From an uncultured Clostridia bacterium (GTDB lineage Bacteria > Bacillota > Clostridia > Christensenellales > Borkfalkiaceae): a stretch of 64,000 bases of DNA. The stretch spans positions 1 to 64,000 of the forward strand of contig CALVLN010000001.1 of NCBI GenBank assembly GCA_944338165.1, in the 5' to 3' direction. Within the stretch, counting starts at the first letter, position 1; each line of letters starts with the position of its first letter. The position numbers and the translations under genes are program-made. Positions 33,710 to 50,223 of this stretch are shown here, in pieces. The notes under the pieces were generated by a model. The model was given only the letters and a program-made list of their open reading frames with translations, had not been told where the DNA came from and made no database searches.

Positions 33710-34876
33710 TCATTTCCCGAACATGATCCTTTCGCTTGCCAGCATTCTGGCGACGAGGACGACGAGGAGCGCCGTGTAGACGAGGTTGAGCAGCACGGAG
33801 ACGAGGGGCTGCCAGAGGGCATACCCGCCCGAGAGCACCTGCTGCATCCCGGCGACCGCGTTGAGCGCCGGCACCGCGACCGACCAGGCGCCGAGCATGG
33901 GCACGAACGACGATACGAGCGAGAGCACCATGAGAAAGATCATGACGATGCTCGTATAGGCAGACGCTTCCTTCACCGTCTTGGCGTACGTCGAGACGAC
34001 GGTGACGAGGGCGACGATGAGCGGCACGATGCTGAGGATCAGGAGCAAAAGCAGGAAGTAATCCCCCGCGCCCAACCCGCTCGCGAAGGCGCCGAACGAC
34101 AGCCCTGCAACTTTTGGCAGCGAGAGCGCGATGCCGACGAAGCTTGAAAGCGCGCCCAGCAAGGCGATGCAGGAGAGCGGCAGGATCTTGCCGAGCGCGA
34201 CGTCGCGGCGGCGGACGGACGTGACGAGGATGGTAGCAAGCGTCCCCCGTTCCTTTTCCCCCGCGACCGACTCGAGCGTGACCCCCATACACGAAGAAAA
34301 CACGAGCGCGACGACGAGGAAGGGCACGAGCCCTGCGAGCACGGCGCCCGCAGCGCCGCCCTCCCCGGAAAGATCATACCCCGTGCCGCGGTTGACGTCG
34401 AACTTGTTGGCGATGGACGACTCAAACGCTTCCAGTACGGAGGTGAGCAGCGTATAGCAGGAACGGCTCGTCTCTTCGGCGGAATTATAGTAGATCTCCA
34501 CCTGCGGAGCGGGCTTCCCGGAGAGCGGATCGTATGCGCCGACCTCCTCGTCGAAGTTTTCGGAAAAGACGACGAGCACGGCGATCTCGCCCCGCTCGAT
34601 CTGCCCCTTGGCGGCGTCTGCATCCGCCGCGGGAGAAAGCTCCACCGTCCACCCCTCGTTTGCCTCCACCGCCGTGCGGAAGAGCGCCTCCACCGTCGGG
34701 GAGGAGCCGACCGTCTGCACCTTGAACTCGTACCGCTCCGGTTCCGTCCACATCACCGCCCCCATCACGGAATAGAGAACATAGATGATGACGCCCGGGA
34801 TGAGAACGGAGACGATGAGCTTGGGATCGCGGAAAAAACGGAGAAATTCCTTTTTCATGAGTGCGAGCAGTTTCAT
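33710..34876 (-). CDS. ABC-2 type exporter permease (NatB-like)
   Basis: The 388-residue permease has one N-terminal membrane helix (about 20-42), a large extracytoplasmic domain (about 45-175) and five or six helices at 180-380, the layout of NatB-type ABC-2 permeases. SVAGEKERGTLATILVTSVR is the characteristic cytoplasmic motif preceding the second helix. NatB of Bacillus exports sodium with NatA, but the family also handles other substrates, so the substrate is unknown. Its start overlaps the stop of the ATPase gene by 4 bases (ATGA). Confidence 0.85.
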   Translation of the reverse strand: MKLLALMKKEFLRFFRDPKLIVSVLIPGVIIYVLYSVMGAVMWTEPERYEFKVQTVGSSPTVEALFRTAVEANEGWTVELSPAADADAAKGQIERGEIAVLVVFSENFDEEVGAYDPLSGKPAPQVEIYYNSAEETSRSCYTLLTSVLEAFESSIANKFDVNRGTGYDLSGEGGAAGAVLAGLVPFLVVALVFSSCMGVTLESVAGEKERGTLATILVTSVRRRDVALGKILPLSCIALLGALSSFVGIALSLPKVAGLSFGAFASGLGAGDYFLLLLLILSIVPLIVALVTVVSTYAKTVKEASAYTSIVMIFLMVLSLVSSFVPMLGAWSVAVPALNAVAGMQQVLSGGYALWQPLVSVLLNLVYTALLVVLVARMLASERIMFGK

Positions 34877-35658
34877 ATTTCCTCCCCCTTGACAGAGCGG
34901 TATAAGGCAAAAAAGCGATCCTCAAGCGGCATACCCGCGGCGACCTCGGAAAGTGTCCCGTCCGCGATCATGCGGCCGTCGACGATGATGCCCACGCGGT
35001 CGCACAGCTTTTCCACGAGAGAGAAAATATGCGTGGAGAGCAGGATGCTTTTGCCCATCGCTTTGAGTTCGGACAAAAAGTCGGTGACGACCTTTGCCGT
35101 AAGGACGTCCAGCCCGTTGGTCGGCTCGTCGAAAATGACGACGTCGGGATCGTGCACGATGGACACCACGAGCGACACCTTCTGCTTCATGCCCGTGGAG
35201 AGATCTTCGATCTTGACGCCCGCAAAGCGGTCGATCCCGAAACGGGAAAAGAGCTCCCGCTTGCGTTCCCTCAGAGCGCCCTCCTCCACGCCGTGCATGG
35301 CGCCGAAGAAATCAAAGAGGAAATCTGGCGTGAAGAACCCTTCGAGTTTGAGTTCGCCCGTCATAAAGCCGATCTTGTCGCGCACCTTGTCGGGATGCGT
35401 GAGCACGGAATATCCGCAGAGATACGCATCGCCCGCGTCGGGGGAAATGAGCGTGGAGAGAATGCGCAATGTGGTCGTCTTTCCCGCCCCGTTCGGCCCG
35501 AGCAGGCCGTAGATCTCTCCGCGGTAAGCGGAAAAAGACAGCCCGTCTACGGCAACTTTGCGCGTTTCCGCAGTCCGCTCGATCTTCTGCTGCTTGCGCG
35601 AGAGGGAAAAGGTTTTTTTCAGCCCCTCAACGCGCACGATCGCTTCTTTTTCTTCCAT
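34873..35658 (-). CDS. ABC exporter ATPase (NatA-like)
   Basis: The 261-residue ATPase has Walker A GPNGAGKTT (near 56), the signature LSTGMKQKVSL (Thr and Met in place of the usual Gly-Gly), and Walker B VVIFDEPTNGLD, ending in the H-loop STHIF. The ATG at 35658 was chosen because GGAG lies 7 bases upstream; a TTG two codons earlier is less likely. It energises the coupled permease at 33710-34876. The basic insert KKTFSLSRKQQKIERTAETR near the N-terminus is typical of NatA. Confidence 0.88.
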   Translation of the reverse strand: MEEKEAIVRVEGLKKTFSLSRKQQKIERTAETRKVAVDGLSFSAYRGEIYGLLGPNGAGKTTTLRILSTLISPDAGDAYLCGYSVLTHPDKVRDKIGFMTGELKLEGFFTPDFLFDFFGAMHGVEEGALRERKRELFSRFGIDRFAGVKIEDLSTGMKQKVSLVVSIVHDPDVVIFDEPTNGLDVLTAKVVTDFLSELKAMGKSILLSTHIFSLVEKLCDRVGIIVDGRMIADGTLSEVAAGMPLEDRFFALYRSVKGEEI

Positions 35659-35723
35659 ATACAACTCCTTGTCGGATTTTCGTCTCTCCGTCCGCAGCGC
35701 GCCTCAGAGAGGCTGCGGCGCCG

Positions 35724-36401
35724 TCACAGTCCGCCGATGAGGGCGAGCACCTCCGCATACGAACGCGCGGAAAGCCCCGTATACCCCGCCTTTTCTCCCT
35801 GCGGACAATAGAGGATAAAATCGATGCCCCGGCTGTTTGCACAGGCAAAGTCGGAGGTCAGGCTGTCGCCGATCCACACTGCACGCGCGCGCGTATACTG
35901 CGGGATGTGCGATTCCACGTGATCGGCGTATGCCGCCGACGGCTTGTAACAGCCGATCTCCTCGGAGATGAAGACGCCGTCCGCGTATGCGGAAATGCCG
36001 GATTTCTTCAGGCGGCGGTTCTGCGTGCCGCTTGCCCCGTTGGTCACGATATAGATGCGCCCGAGCGCTTTGAGCGCCCGCAAGAACGCTTCCGCACCGT
36101 CGAGCAGAAACGCCCCCTCTGCGAGGCGCGCAAAATAATCCTCGGCAAACGCCTGCGCGTCGAGCGGCAGGGAAAATTCGCCAAACAGCAGCTCAAACCG
36201 CTTTACGACCAGCCGTTCCCGCGTGAGTTCCCCTCGCTCGAGCGCCTTCCACAGTTCGTCGTTGATGGCGTGGTAGCGGGAATACAGCCGCTCGTCTGCG
36301 GAAACGCCGTGCATGCGAAGGGTGAAGGCGAGCGCCTCCCGCTCGGCGCGGCAGAAGTCGAGCAGCGTTTCATCCGCATCAACGAGAAAAATATCTTTCA
36401 T
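35724..36401 (-). CDS. HAD-superfamily hydrolase, YjjG-type nucleotidase
   Basis: The 225-residue phosphatase has motif I DADETLLDF (nucleophile Asp8, acid/base Asp10), motif II VTNGASGTQNRRL, the lysine of motif III in EEIGCYKPS, and motif IV IGDSLTSDF. The VTNG stretch and length match the YjjG/YfnB subfamily of pyrimidine 5'-nucleotidases that clean up non-canonical nucleotides. Its ATG directly abuts the stop codon of the helicase gene (TGA-ATG), so the two are probably co-transcribed and coupled. Confidence 0.88.
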   Translation of the reverse strand: MKDIFLVDADETLLDFCRAEREALAFTLRMHGVSADERLYSRYHAINDELWKALERGELTRERLVVKRFELLFGEFSLPLDAQAFAEDYFARLAEGAFLLDGAEAFLRALKALGRIYIVTNGASGTQNRRLKKSGISAYADGVFISEEIGCYKPSAAYADHVESHIPQYTRARAVWIGDSLTSDFACANSRGIDFILYCPQGEKAGYTGLSARSYAEVLALIGGL

Positions 36402-38780
36402 TCACCCCTCCCGCACGACCGCCAGTTCACGCAGGGCGCGCGTATAGGCGATATATTTCTCGTTCTCCGTCATGCCCTTGTCAAACACGGCAACGCAGGA
36501 AAATTCCAGCCCCTTGCTCTCGTATACGGTCATGACGTTGATCTTGGTCTTGCTGATCTTCCCGCTTGCGGAAAGCAGCTGATAGCCGCGCCGCGCCGCG
36601 AGCGTCTCCAAAAGCTCCTCCCGCGCGATGACGGCCTTAAGCCCCTGTTTGCCGCGGAAAAAGCCGTTCATCTGCCTGAGCCCGATCTCCCTGACCGGAT
36701 CGCCGTGGAACCCGATGGGCACCATGTCCACGTCGAGGATGCCGGAGACGAAATCGACGATCTCGTTGGTATTGCGGTAATTGCGGTTGAGCTCGTATAC
36801 GTTCCCCTCGAGGGCGCTCTTCCAGTCGCGCACGCCGCGGAAGGGCGTGACGTTCTGCTTGAGATCGCCGAACACGTTGAAGGCGGCGTCCCAGTGGATG
36901 CGGCGCAGAAGTTCGTATTCCTCTGCGGAAATATCCTGGCCTTCGTCGATGAAGATGAGCCCGAAGCGCGGGGAGAGCTTTCTTCCCGCCTCGGAGAGCA
37001 CGCGGCAGATGGCGTATCCGTCCGAAGGATACATCCCCTTCATGCCGTATTTCGCCTTATATTTTTGCACCGTCTCGCGATACAGCCAGCGCACGATGTC
37101 GACGGGAGATTCGCATTTTCCCGCGGAACGGCAATGCGCGGAGAGGCGCAGAACGCCGAAAAAGTCCTGAACGAGCGGCTGGCCCTGCGCCATGTCCGCA
37201 ATGACGGCGGAAACCTTGCCCGCCTCCTCCTTGAGTTCCTGCCGCCGCGCGATGCGGTCGGCATACGTTAAGATCTCCTCCTGGCCGCGCTTCTGGCGGT
37301 AACGGCGCAGGTCGGCGATCTCGCGGTCGACGGTCTCGCAGAGGGCGGAAAGATCTTCCCGGGCGTCCGCCATGATCTTCTCTGCATAGCGGGCGACAAA
37401 GTGCAGGCTGCGATAAAATTCCAGAAACTGACGGAAAAAATAGTCGGGCGTCTTCACGTCCCCTTCGAGGACGAAGGCGAGAAAATCCTCCGCCTGGATG
37501 ACGCAGCTCATCAGCGTGCGGAAGGGTTTGGTGAAATAAAACTGCCCTTCCTTGTTCTCCTTCATCTCGCCGAGCACGGCGCGGCGCACGCGGACGGAGG
37601 CGTTGCGCACTTTATCGTATTTGTCCTTCTCGCCGCGGAACAGGGCAAGCACGCGTTCGGCGACCTCCCTGCATTCCGCGCCCGTGAACATGCCGTAGAT
37701 GCCGTTGAAGGTCCTGCCGATCTGCTTTTTGACGTCGGCGGAAAACCGCGCCGAATACAGATAGGCAAGGTAAGCGGGTTCCTCGCGCCTGCCCGCCGCC
37801 TTCTCCGCGATGTCGACGCCTTCCCCGCGCAAAACCTGCTCGAAAAAGCGCTGGAGCGTCACCGTGTGGACCTTCTGCAGCTCCAGCACCTGCGAAAGAT
37901 CGTCGATGAATGCGTTGAAGGAATCGGACGGCGTAATGACGAGCACGTCGCGCGGGTGCAGGCTCTCGTTGTTGTACATGAGATAGCTCAGCCGATGCAG
38001 CAGGATCATCGTTTTCCCGCTGCCCGCGCAGCCCTGCAGCACAAAGCTCTCCCGTTCCGGCTTGGTGATGATATCGAACTGCTGTTCCTGGATGGTCTGG
38101 ATGATGTCGCGGATGTGCACGTCGTCCTTGCGGCTGCTGATGATCTGCCTCAGGTACGGATCGAAGAGGATCTCCTCATCCCTCCCTGCGATCTCCTCCC
38201 GGGAGAGATAATCGCGCACGGACAGGTATTCGTTTCTGAAATCGAGCACCTTGCCGTTTTTGACGGCGAGCGCGCGGCGCAGGATGGTCTTGTATTCGTA
38301 TTCGTTGATGGAAAAGCGCACGCGGCTCTTCTGATAATATCTGACGGCGAGGGGCGCGCGCCAATCGACGATCTCCAGATTCACGTCCCCCTTCTTGCCG
38401 ATGTAATAGCTGTTATAGCCCTCGCGATCGTCCACCACGTCCATGCGCGCAAAATACGGCTCCGAAAAAAAGCATTTGAACGCATTGAGGCGGGCGGTCT
38501 GCTCGGCAATGTAGGCATTCTTTTCCAGGACGGCGCGCAGATCTTCCGCCCCGTACCCTTCCCGCGCGCGGATGGCAGCCGCCTCTTCCTTGGCCGCGGC
38601 GATGCGCCGGCGATACGGCGCGATGTAATACACCTTGAGCATGGCGAGAACGGCGGCAAGGTGCGCTTCTTCATATGCCTGCTGCGCGGCGCCGTCGAGG
38701 AGGGCGAGAAACCATTCCTTGTCTGCCTTCCGGACGGTCGTGAGCCGTTTTTTTAACGTTGTGATGAGCGCGTCTTCCAT
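36402..38780 (-). CDS. helD: HelD-type UvrD/Rep-family helicase (RNA polymerase recycling)
   Basis: The 792-residue superfamily 1 ATPase has an N-terminal helical region (about 1-100), likely the coiled-coil arm, Walker A GCAGSGKTMILLHRLSYLMY near 225-245, Walker B FIDEGQDISAEEYELL near 625, and late motifs YRNTNEIVDF, VYESKGLEF and AYTRALRELAV at the C-terminus. This arrangement matches Bacillus HelD, which binds RNA polymerase and releases it from DNA or stalled complexes. The start at 38780 gives a normal N-terminus; the open frame upstream is not needed. UvrD-like repair helicases are an alternative but lack this N-terminal arm. Confidence 0.85.
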   Translation of the reverse strand: MEDALITTLKKRLTTVRKADKEWFLALLDGAAQQAYEEAHLAAVLAMLKVYYIAPYRRRIAAAKEEAAAIRAREGYGAEDLRAVLEKNAYIAEQTARLNAFKCFFSEPYFARMDVVDDREGYNSYYIGKKGDVNLEIVDWRAPLAVRYYQKSRVRFSINEYEYKTILRRALAVKNGKVLDFRNEYLSVRDYLSREEIAGRDEEILFDPYLRQIISSRKDDVHIRDIIQTIQEQQFDIITKPERESFVLQGCAGSGKTMILLHRLSYLMYNNESLHPRDVLVITPSDSFNAFIDDLSQVLELQKVHTVTLQRFFEQVLRGEGVDIAEKAAGRREEPAYLAYLYSARFSADVKKQIGRTFNGIYGMFTGAECREVAERVLALFRGEKDKYDKVRNASVRVRRAVLGEMKENKEGQFYFTKPFRTLMSCVIQAEDFLAFVLEGDVKTPDYFFRQFLEFYRSLHFVARYAEKIMADAREDLSALCETVDREIADLRRYRQKRGQEEILTYADRIARRQELKEEAGKVSAVIADMAQGQPLVQDFFGVLRLSAHCRSAGKCESPVDIVRWLYRETVQKYKAKYGMKGMYPSDGYAICRVLSEAGRKLSPRFGLIFIDEGQDISAEEYELLRRIHWDAAFNVFGDLKQNVTPFRGVRDWKSALEGNVYELNRNYRNTNEIVDFVSGILDVDMVPIGFHGDPVREIGLRQMNGFFRGKQGLKAVIAREELLETLAARRGYQLLSASGKISKTKINVMTVYESKGLEFSCVAVFDKGMTENEKYIAYTRALRELAVVREG

Positions 38781-38878
38781 ATCCTTCCTGCCTGCATGTC
38801 CGCGTGCGGCATTCTTTGCCGCCGCGCTGCGGGCGTTTTCCGCCCGATCGTGCAGAAGTATGCTGCACCTCTGCACTT

Positions 38879-38892
38879 ATATGATATCATAT
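38879..38892. repeat. AT-rich 14-bp palindrome upstream of helD
   Basis: ATATGATATCATAT is a perfect palindrome about 100 bases upstream of the helD start codon. It could be a repressor site or contribute to a promoter (TATGAT as -10 on the minus strand), but no good -35 is visible. Confidence 0.35.
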
Positions 38893-38943
38893 CACATTTT
38901 CGCAAAAAAAGATAGGGGTTCACGAAAAATTTTTATAAAAAAA

Positions 38944-38965
38944 GATCCCGCATGCCTGCGGGATC
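38944..38965 (-). terminator. Terminator of the sigma/anti-sigma operon
   Basis: GATCCCGCA (38944-38952) pairs with TGCGGGATC (38957-38965), followed on the minus strand by TTTTTTTATAAAAATTTTT. A strong intrinsic terminator 15 bases after the RsgI-like stop codon. Confidence 0.9.
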
Positions 38966-38980
38966 GCAAATCTCGGCCGT

Positions 38981-40144
38981 TTATCTCCTGCCATGGCGGC
39001 GATCGTCGTCGTCATCGTCATCGTCGTCTGACCAGTGGCCGTGACGAAACTCTTCCAGCCAGTCATCGAAAAGTTCCGCAAACGTCTCGTCTGCTTCCTC
39101 CGCGAGATCCTCCTCCAGCTCTTCCAGCTCCTCCAGGCGGTCCTCGAACTCGTCGTCCCAGTCGTCATCCTTCCAGTCGTCGTCTTCAATGAGGAAATCC
39201 TCGCCCAGTTTTGCGTATTTTTCGTTGAATGCGGGGATCTTGCCGCGGCGCACCTCTTCGCTGTCCTCGGCAAGCGCCGTCAGCTCCGCGCGGTACTCGC
39301 TGAGCAGCTTCGAGACGTCCGCCACGAACTGCGCGTATTCCGCCTCGTACTCGATGAGAAGCGACGCCTCAAACTCCTCCATCTCCCCTTCGTCGTAATC
39401 CTCGAGGAGCTCGTAGAGATCCTCGGCGTCGAGTTTGACCACCTGCGCTTCGGCAAGCTGGGGAAACAGCTGCAGCACTTCCGCCGCCGCAGAGGCCTTG
39501 CCCCTGCCGATGCCGTATTTCTGCATGAGCTGCTCTGCATACGACTGCACCTGCTCGCCGACGTCGGAAAGAGAATAGTTGTTTGCAAGCAGGCCGCGCT
39601 CGATGCGTTCACGCAGCGACGCCTCGTCTTTCCCCGAGACGTACAGGGAGATCCCCTCCTGCGTGATGAGGTTTTCCCGCTCGGCGAGGGCGGCGAAGCC
39701 GACGCAGGCGTCCTCTGCCGCCTGCCCCACGTAACTGTTGTGCAGCAGCAATACGGCGGCATCCTTATTGAGGGCGCGCACGTCCGTCACCTTATCTTCT
39801 TCCACCACGAACTCGACCGCGGGGTTGATGCGCATGCACACCACCGCCTGCGTATCTGCCGTGACGGGCGGAAGTTCGGGCCGCGGCTGCAAAGCGATCG
39901 GCAGCACGACCGCAAGGCACAGGCAGACGGCTGCGATCGCCAGCGCGATGCGCCTTGCCATGCCGCTCCTTCTGCGGCTTTTTTCGGCACGGCGCGTTTT
40001 TATCTCGGGCATGGGTGCCTTTTCCTGCTGCGCATGCTCCCAAAGCCCCTCCGCATCCGCGCGGGACAAGATCTGATCGCAAAGGTCGGGAACGTGCGCG
40101 TCCGCTTCTTCAGAAAGTATTTTTTTCCAGTCAGACGTCTTCAT
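38981..40144 (-). CDS. RsgI-like anti-sigma factor with acidic C-terminal tail
   Basis: The 387-residue protein has a cytoplasmic N-terminal part (about 1-62), one transmembrane helix (about 63-85), and directly after it VVCMRINPAVEFVVEEDKVT with NKDAAVLLL, the hallmark of the RsgI-like periplasmic-side domain. RsgI proteins hold a partner sigma factor until an outside signal triggers release. The C-terminal third is acidic, with alternating Glu/Asp/Leu/Trp stretches and a run of nine Asp followed by RRHGRR. It overlaps the sigma-factor gene by 14 bases, so the pair is co-translated. The tail is unlike the carbohydrate-binding modules of clostridial RsgI proteins. Confidence 0.82.
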   Translation of the reverse strand: MKTSDWKKILSEEADAHVPDLCDQILSRADAEGLWEHAQQEKAPMPEIKTRRAEKSRRRSGMARRIALAIAAVCLCLAVVLPIALQPRPELPPVTADTQAVVCMRINPAVEFVVEEDKVTDVRALNKDAAVLLLHNSYVGQAAEDACVGFAALAERENLITQEGISLYVSGKDEASLRERIERGLLANNYSLSDVGEQVQSYAEQLMQKYGIGRGKASAAAEVLQLFPQLAEAQVVKLDAEDLYELLEDYDEGEMEEFEASLLIEYEAEYAQFVADVSKLLSEYRAELTALAEDSEEVRRGKIPAFNEKYAKLGEDFLIEDDDWKDDDWDDEFEDRLEELEELEEDLAEEADETFAELFDDWLEEFRHGHWSDDDDDDDDDRRHGRR

Positions 40145-40661
40145 CTTTTCCCTCCTTTTCGCGCAGGGCGTGCCGCATGGCGCGAACGGCCCTGCCGTAT
40201 TTCCAGGTCACCGTGGCAAGCGGCATCTCCAGGATCGCCGCGATCTCCCTCCGCTTATACCCTTCCGCCGCGGCGAGCATGAGGATGGTAAATTCATCCG
40301 CGGGCAGCGTTCTCCGCGCAAGATCCACCAAAAGCCCGTAATCGTCCGTCTCCACGCTCCCGAATGCCGCGGGATCCTCCCCGTCGAGCGGCGTCTCCCG
40401 CGCGCGCTTTTTTTTCAGATTCAGCGCCTCGTTGCGGGCGATCCGCGCGATCCAGGCGGCAGCATTCGTTCCCGCGCAGAAACTCCCCGCATGCCGTATG
40501 ACGTTGAGATACGCCGTCTGCATGACGTCTTCCGCCAGGGCGCGGTCTCGCACGACGGACAGCGCGACGTAGTATACGGTCTTTTTGGTCTGCTCGTACA
40601 GCTCCGCAAACGCGCCCTTATCGCCCGCGGCGAGCGCTGCGACCAGTTCGTCGAGTTTCAC
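40131..40661 (-). CDS. ECF-type sigma factor paired with RsgI-like protein
   Basis: The 176-residue sigma factor has region 2 at about 10-78 (AFAELYEQTKKTVYYVALSV, then LAEDVMQTAYLNVI) and region 4 at about 112-165 with the helix-turn-helix YKRREIAAILEMPLATVTWK. I chose a GTG start at 40661, 9 bases after GGGGGTG and downstream of the promoter at 40710-40738. The frame is open upstream through the promoter, but that part cannot be transcribed from it. It overlaps the RsgI-like gene by 14 bases. Confidence 0.85.
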   Translation of the reverse strand: MKLDELVAALAAGDKGAFAELYEQTKKTVYYVALSVVRDRALAEDVMQTAYLNVIRHAGSFCAGTNAAAWIARIARNEALNLKKKRARETPLDGEDPAAFGSVETDDYGLLVDLARRTLPADEFTILMLAAAEGYKRREIAAILEMPLATVTWKYGRAVRAMRHALREKEGKDEDV

Positions 40662-40709
40662 GCGGCGGCACCCCCTCTCTTCGTCGGCCGCATAAACGGC
40701 CGCAAATCG

Positions 40710-40738
40710 ATTATACCCCGAAGAGAGGTGTTTGTCAA
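40710..40738 (-). promoter_or_regulatory. Consensus promoter of the sigma/anti-sigma operon
   Basis: TTGACA (40733-40738), 17-base spacer, TATAAT (40710-40715), reading leftward: a perfect housekeeping promoter about 40 bases upstream of the GTG start. A small hairpin (CGGCCG at 40685-40690 with CGGCCG at 40697-40702) lies in the leader. Confidence 0.85.
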
Positions 40739-40751
40739 GAGCCGTGCGCAA

Positions 40752-40777
40752 AGGCGGGGAAGCCGTTATCCCCGCCT
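40752..40777 (-). terminator. Terminator of the lipoprotein gene
   Basis: AGGCGGGG (40752-40759) pairs with CCCCGCCT (40770-40777), followed by TTTGC on the minus strand. It lies 9 bases after the lipoprotein stop codon and just upstream of the sigma-factor promoter. Confidence 0.65.
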
Positions 40778-40785
40778 GACGCATA

Positions 40786-41814
40786 TTATCTGCGGCCATA
40801 CCGGCTGCGATGCTCCTCCTTCGAGCCGTCCGCATACGTATATTCATAGACGGGTTCGCCCGACGCCGACGTGCGTTCGCGGATGCGGAATTCCCCGCGT
40901 TTGCCGTCGATCTCATACTCTACCTTGATGACGGTGCTGCCGCCTTCCCGCTCGCGCGAAACGCTGTACTTACCGCGCGCGTCGCCCTGACGGAACTCCA
41001 GTTCAAATTCCGTCTCCTCCTCGCCGTGCTCGCGCTCCGTCTCAAACTCAACGGACGTCTCCTCAACGAGCCTGCCGCCGCGGTAGACTTTATAGACGTA
41101 TTCCGTCTCCTTCTCGTCTTCCTCCTCGGAAACCTCGTGCTCGAGGGAAACGAAGGTACCCATGTCCGCGTCATCCAGATATGCGCGGATGCTGATCTCC
41201 GATTCCGTCTCGTCCCATTCCCGCTCCTCTTTGCGCTCGCCGCGCATGAGATACTCGGCGCCGTCGGAAACGAGCACGCCTTCCAGGCGGTACTCGTGCT
41301 CCTCTTCGCCCCAATCGTCGTCGTCCCGATCGTCGCGGTCGGTCCGCTCCGTCTCCGTATAATACATGACGTGCGTCACCGCGTCTCCCGAAAGATCCAT
41401 CCCCGTGATGGTCATCTTGTACTCGTACGCCGCATAGCCTTCGTCGGCGTTCTCCTCGACCGTGGTGGAGATCCTGTCTTCGCCGAGGAAGCAATCGAGC
41501 ATATTGAAATATTCGTTGAATGCTTCCGCCTGTTCCTTGGCGGGATCGGCGGGCTGAACGGGCGTTTGCTCCTCCGTGCCCTGTGCGGGCGTTTCGGGAA
41601 CCGTCTCTGCCGCAGCCGCGACGGATGCAAGGCTTTGGATCGCCTGACCGGAGACCTCGCTGCCCAAAAGGCGCACGGTCGTGACGGCGCCGAGCCCGTA
41701 AAATTCTTCCGCCGACTGCAATCCGCCCGAGCCGCTCTCCGTACTGCCGCACGCGCACAATGCCATTGCCATCGCCCCTGCGAGGGCAACTCCTGCAAAC
41801 CATCTCTTTTTCAT
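40786..41814 (-). CDS. Lipoprotein with charged beta-rich domain
   Basis: The 342-residue protein has a lipoprotein signal (MKKRWFAGVALAGAMAMALC) with lipobox LCAC, so the mature protein starts at Cys22 and is anchored to the outer face of the membrane. After an Ala/Pro/Glu-rich linker the rest is highly charged and strand-rich, with runs such as TDRDDRDDDDWGEEEHEY. I do not recognise a family. The start at 41814 follows AGGAGG. It lies just upstream of the sigma/RsgI-like operon in the same direction but has its own terminator, and its Asp/Glu-rich style resembles the RsgI-like C-terminal tail. Confidence 0.75.
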   Translation of the reverse strand: MKKRWFAGVALAGAMAMALCACGSTESGSGGLQSAEEFYGLGAVTTVRLLGSEVSGQAIQSLASVAAAAETVPETPAQGTEEQTPVQPADPAKEQAEAFNEYFNMLDCFLGEDRISTTVEENADEGYAAYEYKMTITGMDLSGDAVTHVMYYTETERTDRDDRDDDDWGEEEHEYRLEGVLVSDGAEYLMRGERKEEREWDETESEISIRAYLDDADMGTFVSLEHEVSEEEDEKETEYVYKVYRGGRLVEETSVEFETEREHGEEETEFELEFRQGDARGKYSVSREREGGSTVIKVEYEIDGKRGEFRIRERTSASGEPVYEYTYADGSKEEHRSRYGRR

Positions 41815-41950
41815 ATTCCGATTTCCTCCTTTATTCTGCCGCCTGCGGCGGCCGCGGGCTTTTTGCCCCCTTTCACCTATTACAACAACGCAGCGAGGAA
41901 ATTTGTTGGTAAAATTAAAAAAAATTTCGGAAAATTTTTCGGGCACAAAA

Positions 41951-41978
41951 AAAGAGCCCCGGAAAAAACCGGAGCTCT
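41951..41978 (-). terminator. Terminator of the rpoB-rpoC operon
   Basis: AGAGCCCCGG (41953-41962) pairs with CCGGAGCTCT (41969-41978, one mismatch), loop of six A, followed on the minus strand by TTTTTTTG. It lies 18 bases after the rpoC stop codon. Confidence 0.88.
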
Positions 41979-41996
41979 CTTGAAATGCGGGATCTG

Positions 41997-45782
<3,786 letters not shown>

Positions 45783-45799
45783 ATATGCCTATGCCTCCC

Positions 45800-49912
<4,113 letters not shown>

Positions 49913-50017
49913 CAGTCAATTTTAACTCCTTTTTTCGTTGTTATCATTGGCGATCTACCGAGTATATCTTTTCATCGATAAAAATCGAAATGTTTTTATG
50001 AAATTTTTCCGTTCCCC

Positions 50018-50046
50018 TTTACAAGCTGCACAAAAAACGCTATAAT
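50018..50046 (+). promoter_or_regulatory. Promoter of the rqcP-ispDF-radA operon
   Basis: TTTACA (50018-50023), 17-base spacer, TATAAT (50041-50046). It predicts a leader of about 170 nt before the rqcP start codon at 50224, running through the rpoB promoter. Confidence 0.75.
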
Positions 50047-50143
50047 ACTTGGTGCAAATATGGGGCAAAAGCGGCGTTTTTGGGGCGGTTTTTCCGCCAA
50101 GAGCGCCCAAAACGCCATCATAAACATAATGATACAGTATGTT

Positions 50144-50172
50144 ATTATAACCTTTGCGTGAAAAGATGTCAA
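50144..50172 (-). promoter_or_regulatory. Consensus promoter of rpoB-rpoC
   Basis: Reading leftward: TTGACA (50167-50172), 17-base spacer, TATAAT (50144-50149), a perfect consensus. Predicted start near 50137, leaving a leader of about 225 nt before the rpoB start codon. Confidence 0.85.
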
Positions 50173-50223
50173 CCCATTTTCATGCCGAGGAGAAAAAAAT
50201 TTTTTTATTTTCCGGAGAATCGC

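Larger units (their letters stand above)
49913..50223. promoter_or_regulatory. Divergent control region between rpoB and rqcP
   Basis: The 311-base gap holds two sigma-A promoters that point toward each other: a leftward one for rpoB (50144-50172) and a rightward one for rqcP (50018-50046). The predicted transcripts overlap by about 85 bases (roughly 50053-50137). I see no other gene in the gap. Confidence 0.75.
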
